DNA of 9,719 nucleotides. Origin: DATKLX01 sp035542155 (GTDB lineage: Bacteria > Chloroflexota > Anaerolineae > Anaerolineales > Anaerolineaceae). The translations under genes and the position numbers were made by a program. The DNA is taken from contig DATKLX010000190.1 in the NCBI GenBank assembly GCA_035542155.1, positions 1 through 9,719 of the forward strand, written 5' to 3'. This document shows positions 6,706 to 9,719 of the stretch, piece after piece (positions within the stretch are counted from its first letter, which is position 1; each line of letters starts with the position of its first letter). A model generated the notes under the pieces. That model had not been told where the DNA came from. It ran no database searches and worked only from the letters and a program-made list of their open reading frames with translations.

Positions 6706-7030
6706 TTTCCATACACTCGTGTAGAGATCTTTCTACTTTGTGGTTGGAGAAAGGCCAGAAAGGCAGGCTGAGCCTGGCGTGCATCGGCCTATTTGTCTTT
6801 TTTAGGGTTTACGGCAGATCGTACGGCATCGAGCCGACAAAATAGCTCCCCTAATCCGTTGCCAGTATTACCCCTCCGCCGTCTGGTGAAAGGCTACCAG
6901 ACACGAACGAGCCTGTAAATACGCCGTACACCCACCCGCCATAACGGCACATAACGTTGCTCAACGATGACGTTGTGATTGGTATTCCCCCGCGGAAAAT
7001 TTCTCCCCCCAAGATAATAGCCGTGGGAGG
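6706..7030. other. Intergenic stretch of about 325 bp
   Basis: No convincing gene is present. It holds a possible transcript-end hairpin (6752-6804). On the minus strand a frame is open from just inside 7030 to a TAG at 6853-6851, about 59 codons. It reads like protein (AIILGGEIFRGGIPITTSS, later GGWVYGVFTGSFVSGS and SPDGGGVILATD) but has no start codon near its beginning, so it may be the tail of a decayed gene. A different minus frame gives a 46-residue ORF (7034-6894) whose ATG overlaps the stop of the membrane-protein gene. Confidence 0.35.
6752..6804 (+). terminator. Possible terminator of the lipoprotein gene
   Basis: AGGCC (6752-6756) can pair with GGCCT (6786-6790), enclosing a strong inner palindrome CAGGCT-G-AGCCTG (6764-6776). 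A T-rich run (TTTGTCTTTTTT) follows. The order of stem and T tract fits plus-strand termination about 50-100 bp after the lipoprotein stop, but the outer stem is short and the T run starts slightly late. Confidence 0.3.
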
Positions 7031-7579
7031 TCATTCAAAGGTTGTTTGAAACCCATCCACAAGGAGACCCATTACATAATGGCATTTTTGTATCAGGCTG
7101 TCAGCGTTATGTAGGAAAGCTTCTAGTTCTTCTATAGTTTGAGGGACATCATTCTCACTGTAGGCTCGATATAAAGACCCGAATCTAACATATGTACCAC
7201 GAAAAATTCTTCTGACTTGAGTAAATTTTATGTCGATTTTCTCGTCAAACAATCCAAATTCTGGAGTGTTTGGTGCATTCTCTAACTCTTGATACTCGTA
7301 AAAGTAATCTCCCCACGATACTTTACTCAGTGATTCTGAATGAAAGTTTTCGCTGATTTCGGATTTGACCTCTGAAACAAACTTCAATATGTCACTGGTC
7401 CATTTTTTAGCCTCTTTGATGGTTCGCCTCTTCTCCTCCATAAGGGTATTGAGTTTTTCCCTTTTCCATTTCCGTTCCTCGAACCAGTTAGTTATAAAGA
7501 AAGTAGAAACAGAGCCGAGAAGGACACCAAAGAGCGTACCTAGAATAGTCAGTAAGTTTGTAACAGTGGATTGATACAC
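7031..7579 (-). CDS. Membrane-anchored coiled-coil protein of unknown function, 182 aa, possibly 5'-truncated
   Basis: One N-terminal membrane segment (about residues 8-31, TNLLTILGTLFGVLLGSVSTFFITNWF) is followed by a charged helix (EERKWKREKLNTLMEEKRRTIKEAKKW) and a mostly helical cytoplasmic region, with no enzyme motif. I do not recognise the family. Proteins of this build are common orphans in accessory regions. The gene is visibly richer in A and T than its neighbours, which suggests transfer. The first usable start is a GTG at 7579-7577 with only a weak GGATGG upstream. No in-frame ATG lies nearby, and the frame stays open upstream up to the insertion-sequence boundary at 7622. The original start may thus have been lost to the insertion, or the GTG may be genuine, giving a membrane segment of normal length. 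The transposase and its passenger gene point towards it, so read-through could supply its transcription. Confidence 0.65.
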   Translation of the reverse strand: MYQSTVTNLLTILGTLFGVLLGSVSTFFITNWFEERKWKREKLNTLMEEKRRTIKEAKKWTSDILKFVSEVKSEISENFHSESLSKVSWGDYFYEYQELENAPNTPEFGLFDEKIDIKFTQVRRIFRGTYVRFGSLYRAYSENDVPQTIEELEAFLHNADSLIQKCHYVMGLLVDGFQTTFE

Positions 7580-7615
7580 TGACCATCCAAAAATATATAC
7601 AATCGGGTCACATGG

Positions 7616-7621
7616 ATTCGA
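7616..7621. repeat. Left copy of predicted target-site duplication (attcga)
   Basis: The six bases directly outside the left inverted repeat are attcga. Only two bases (at, 9718-9719) remain outside the right repeat before the window ends, and they match the first two of this six-mer. A 6-bp duplication fits the 5-6 bp known for IS1634-type elements. Two bases are weak evidence, so this is a prediction. Confidence 0.35.
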
Positions 7622-7638
7622 CCCACATTCCGCACCTG
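7622..7638. repeat. Left terminal inverted repeat of the insertion sequence
   Basis: cccacattccgcacctg here is the exact reverse complement of 9701-9717. Inside the 17-bp core, matching continues weakly after two mismatches (aat). Confidence 0.9.
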
Positions 7639-7657
7639 AGAATCAGGATTAGAAGAA

Positions 7658-8005
7658 TTATTCGCCCTTGGTAATATCGGCCTCTTCCGATCGAACCGCC
7701 ACCAACGCAGAACGGTCTCCCAGGTGGAATTTGATGCTTCCACTCACTTTGTCTTTTCCAGATAGCTTCAACCAACCACTTCCGAAAGCCGGGTCATTTT
7801 CATCTTGACCTTCCCAGGTAAACTCAAAACGCTCCAAGTTGCCAAGCTTGACGACATCGCCATCTAAAGCACCGGATACCAGGCCAAATTGGAAATCGCC
7901 CATGCCGTTTGGTTCCACGCGGATAAATGCTTGAACCTCCATATTGAAATAATCTTCGTCCCACATTTCCATTTCGACTATCTGCCAGGTTCCTGCATAG
8001 TTCAT
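7658..8005 (-). CDS. Small beta-rich passenger protein of the insertion sequence, 115 aa
   Basis: The protein begins MNYAGTWQIVEMEMWDEDYF and alternates hydrophobic and polar residues in a way that suggests a small beta-barrel, somewhat lipocalin-like. Distinctive parts are GTW (5-7), the acidic MEMWDEDYFNME (12-23), GDFQFGLVSG, EFTWEGQDENDP and FHLGDRSALVAVR. From memory, proteins with this GTW...MWDxDY...GxFQFG...WEGxDExDP pattern occur widely in bacteria without an assigned function. There is no signal peptide, membrane segment, DNA-binding motif or catalytic motif. The ATG (8005-8003) lies 9 bp after the transposase stop, and its ribosome binding site (AAGGATAAGGTGA) overlaps that stop codon, so translation is probably coupled. 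Its place inside the inverted repeats, 19 bp from the left one, makes it part of the mobile element. It may regulate transposition or be cargo; the sequence does not tell. Confidence 0.8.
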   Translation of the reverse strand: MNYAGTWQIVEMEMWDEDYFNMEVQAFIRVEPNGMGDFQFGLVSGALDGDVVKLGNLERFEFTWEGQDENDPAFGSGWLKLSGKDKVSGSIKFHLGDRSALVAVRSEEADITKGE

Positions 8006-8014
8006 GGGTTCACC

Positions 8015-9661
8015 TTATCCTTGCTCAATCGATCCCGTGTTGATCAGATAACACTTTCGGATCTCTCGGCCAAATAGTTGCAAAACTTGTTGATGGACTG
8101 GACCCAGATTGAGCACCTGGCGGGTCGTTCTCTGTCCGTTGACCCAGATGGATAAGATATCAATCCCCTCAAAAATCTGAAATACCCAGCGGATGGTCGG
8201 CGTTGCGGTCGGTTTGCCCTTCTGATCCGGGATCTTTTCCTGGTTTTTCTCCAAAGCCAGACGCAGTTGGCGTTCTGCCAGCGCATAGATCAGCAGCGCC
8301 AGCCCCATGATCATGATCAATGCCATGATCCGCTCCGGTTTCTTGAGAAACAGGCTGTCCGCAAAGAAAAGAGGATCTTTGAGAAAGCGAAATCCGCGCT
8401 CGACCGAAATGCCCTGGTCGGTGTAGTTGGACAGCATCTGAACCGCGGACAACTTCCCTTCGTCCAGTTCGTTGGTGGCGATGATAAACTTGCCCAGATT
8501 GCGTTTGGCTGCTTCCACCCGATCTGAAACAGCAGAGAGACTCCCTTTCAAGCCGTAGCCGACTATCTCTGGTTCATCTTCCGCCGTCGGGCGTCCTCGT
8601 TTGGCGTAACGGGTGATCGGCGCAGCCTCTGTAACGATCTGATGGAACTTCCAACCTTGATTGAACCGTTTCGCGGCGCTTTCCGCATCTTGCTGGCAGT
8701 TGAAAGTCTGCAAGCTGAGCTTGTGCCACTGCTTCTCGGCTGCCAGACGCTCTTTTTCTTGGGATTTGGTCAGGGTGTGCAGTTCACGCTCGTATGCGGC
8801 TTGGGAGAAGACCACCAACCAGCGCTGCTCAATCTCGCCATAAGTGAGTTTTACGGCTCTGCCCCAGTAGCCCTCTGTCAGAGAAACCATCTCTGCCTTC
8901 TCGCTCTCTCTCACCAGACGCTTGGCTTCGGCTAGTGTCTCCGGCACCCGCATCAACCAGCGCATGGTTTTCAGGGCTTTCAGATTGTCTGCCGCATATC
9001 CCGCACTGTCCATCACATAATAAGGAGCCTCACCGTCTCCGATTTGCTTGTTGTAGGCTTCGACACTGAGTGGGAAGCTCTCCTTGTCACTGCTATTGCC
9101 ACTCAATACCTCCAACCAGATAGGGAGCGCTGATTTTTGGCTGGTGATCAACTGTACCACGACCTGCTTCAAATCCGGACGGTGATCCCGTGAGTAGCCT
9201 TCCGTGATGGTGATGGCTTCTTTATCTGGATCTTCGACCTCATATTGCCCGTGCAGGTGAAACGAGCTGCTGTCCACATGCACAAACCGGTGTTCGATCC
9301 AGTATACGCTCAAGGCTCGCGCCGCCACTTTGGCGAACACTTCGGTCACTCCCTTGGCGTAGAGAGTTTCCAGACTGCGCCCAAGGCTGTCATCATTAAA
9401 ATCTTCCGCCCGTAAACCTGGACCTATCAACACATCCACCGGTTTGTTGTGTAAGTAGTCTGGCATCAGGTACAACGCACGCCCGCTGAAGCCTAATGCG
9501 TTCAGCACCATCGCCTGGACCCCCTGACCGCAGCTTACTTTTTGTTCACTAGAACCAACTTGCCGGTCGATTTCTTCAATTAGCCCGATCTCCTGGCAAA
9601 TCCCGGCCACGATCCCCAGGTGGTCAATCCGCTCTGTTTCATATCTTGATTCCGAGTTCAT
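8015..9661 (-). CDS. IS1634-family (DUF4277-like) DDE transposase, 548 aa
   Basis: The protein has the layout of IS1634-type transposases in the wider IS4 group. An N-terminal DUF4277-like part (about 9-115: LGIVAGICQEIGLIEEID, then QAMVLNALGFSGRALYL) precedes an RNase-H-fold DDE core. Catalytic candidates are Asp130 (FVHVDSSSFHLHG), Asp218 (YYVMDSAGY) and Glu421, followed six residues later by Lys428 (VERGFRFLKDP), matching the E-6-K of the IS4-type YREK motif. The long stretch between Asp218 and Glu421 is the usual insertion domain. The length fits an intact enzyme and there is no frameshift. The ATG (9661-9659) directly follows a GGGGG run. It should cut and rejoin the element at the inverted repeats. 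The short 39-bp leader means its promoter must lie in or near the right end of the element. Confidence 0.93.
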   Translation of the reverse strand: MNSESRYETERIDHLGIVAGICQEIGLIEEIDRQVGSSEQKVSCGQGVQAMVLNALGFSGRALYLMPDYLHNKPVDVLIGPGLRAEDFNDDSLGRSLETLYAKGVTEVFAKVAARALSVYWIEHRFVHVDSSSFHLHGQYEVEDPDKEAITITEGYSRDHRPDLKQVVVQLITSQKSALPIWLEVLSGNSSDKESFPLSVEAYNKQIGDGEAPYYVMDSAGYAADNLKALKTMRWLMRVPETLAEAKRLVRESEKAEMVSLTEGYWGRAVKLTYGEIEQRWLVVFSQAAYERELHTLTKSQEKERLAAEKQWHKLSLQTFNCQQDAESAAKRFNQGWKFHQIVTEAAPITRYAKRGRPTAEDEPEIVGYGLKGSLSAVSDRVEAAKRNLGKFIIATNELDEGKLSAVQMLSNYTDQGISVERGFRFLKDPLFFADSLFLKKPERIMALIMIMGLALLIYALAERQLRLALEKNQEKIPDQKGKPTATPTIRWVFQIFEGIDILSIWVNGQRTTRQVLNLGPVHQQVLQLFGREIRKCYLINTGSIEQG

Positions 9662-9700
9662 CCCCCAAGCCTATCATTTATTTCCAAAATCTGCTATTTC

Positions 9701-9717
9701 CAGGTGCGGAATGTGGG
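9701..9717. repeat. Right terminal inverted repeat of the insertion sequence
   Basis: caggtgcggaatgtggg is the exact reverse complement of 7622-7638. Only two bases of flanking sequence follow in the window. Confidence 0.9.
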
Positions 9718-9719
9718 AT

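Larger units (their letters stand above)
7622..9717 (-). mobile_element. Complete IS1634-type insertion sequence with passenger gene, 2096 bp
   Basis: The element is bounded by perfect 17-bp inverted repeats (7622-7638 and 9701-9717, outer end CCCACATTCC). It contains an intact 548-aa DDE transposase plus a 115-aa passenger gene, both on the minus strand. The passenger gene lies between the transposase stop and the left repeat, with 9 bp before it and 19 bp after it, so nearly the whole element is coding. The transposase starts 39 bp inside the right repeat. No frameshift or internal stop interrupts either gene, so the element may still be active. The family assignment rests on transposase motifs; the boundaries rest on the repeats. 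Confidence 0.85.

Noticed and set aside
6894..7034. 46-aa minus-strand ORF whose ATG overlaps the stop of the membrane-protein gene
   Set aside because: The overlap suggests coupling, but the translation (MTSHGYYLGGRNF...) shows no domain, and another frame in the same stretch looks more protein-like.
7549..7743. 64-aa minus-strand ORF spanning the left insertion-sequence junction
   Set aside because: It crosses the element boundary and overlaps the passenger gene out of frame, so it arises by chance from the junction.
8642..8935. Plus-strand ORFs inside the transposase (also 8267-8527 and 8661-8843)
   Set aside because: They are antisense to an intact transposase reading frame and show no independent features.

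Overview
The window looks like an accessory stretch of a bacterial chromosome, most likely from the Chloroflexota (Anaerolineae-like). The evidence is indirect: two exported proteins have long Thr/Pro-rich linkers directly after the signal peptide, one of them also carries a YLPLV segment of a kind common in that phylum, and a permease fragment ends in the PARNATRLTIREVLAYE-type tail typical of FtsX-like permeases there. No rRNA, tRNA or CRISPR array was seen.

Layout from left to right. Positions 1-734 (minus) hold two tandem pentapeptide-repeat proteins with the same N-terminal cap, one complete and one running off the left edge, behind a good sigma70-type promoter at 829-857. Positions 869-2035 (minus) encode an exported calcineurin-like phosphoesterase of the purple-acid-phosphatase type in which two ligands of one metal site are substituted. 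A divergent intergenic region leads to 2286-2924 (plus), a bacterial Het-C / zinc-phospholipase-C-like protein. It converges on a minus-strand signalling pair: a PAS-GGDEF diguanylate cyclase (4182-5120), followed 37 bp later by a degenerate receiver-HDOD protein (2933-4144). Positions 5362-5631 (plus) are the C-terminal relic of an FtsX/MacB-type permease. Positions 5722-6705 (plus) encode a lipoprotein of unknown function.

The right side is mobile. Positions 7622-9717 form an apparently complete insertion sequence with perfect 17-bp terminal inverted repeats. It carries an intact IS1634-type (DUF4277-like) DDE transposase and, inside the same repeats, a second gene: a 115-aa beta-rich protein whose ribosome binding site overlaps the transposase stop codon. 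The passenger gene ends 19 bp from the left inverted repeat, so it appears to be part of the element. The element sits 42 bp upstream of an AT-rich membrane-anchored coiled-coil gene (7031-7579) that it may have truncated or placed under read-through transcription.

The most interesting items are the two-gene insertion sequence, the phosphoesterase with a half-dismantled metal centre, the HDOD protein with Glu in place of the phospho-acceptor Asp, the tandem pentapeptide paralogues and the bacterial Het-C-like protein. The genes do not obviously form one pathway. Only the GGDEF/HDOD pair, the pentapeptide pair and the transposase/passenger pair look like functional units.
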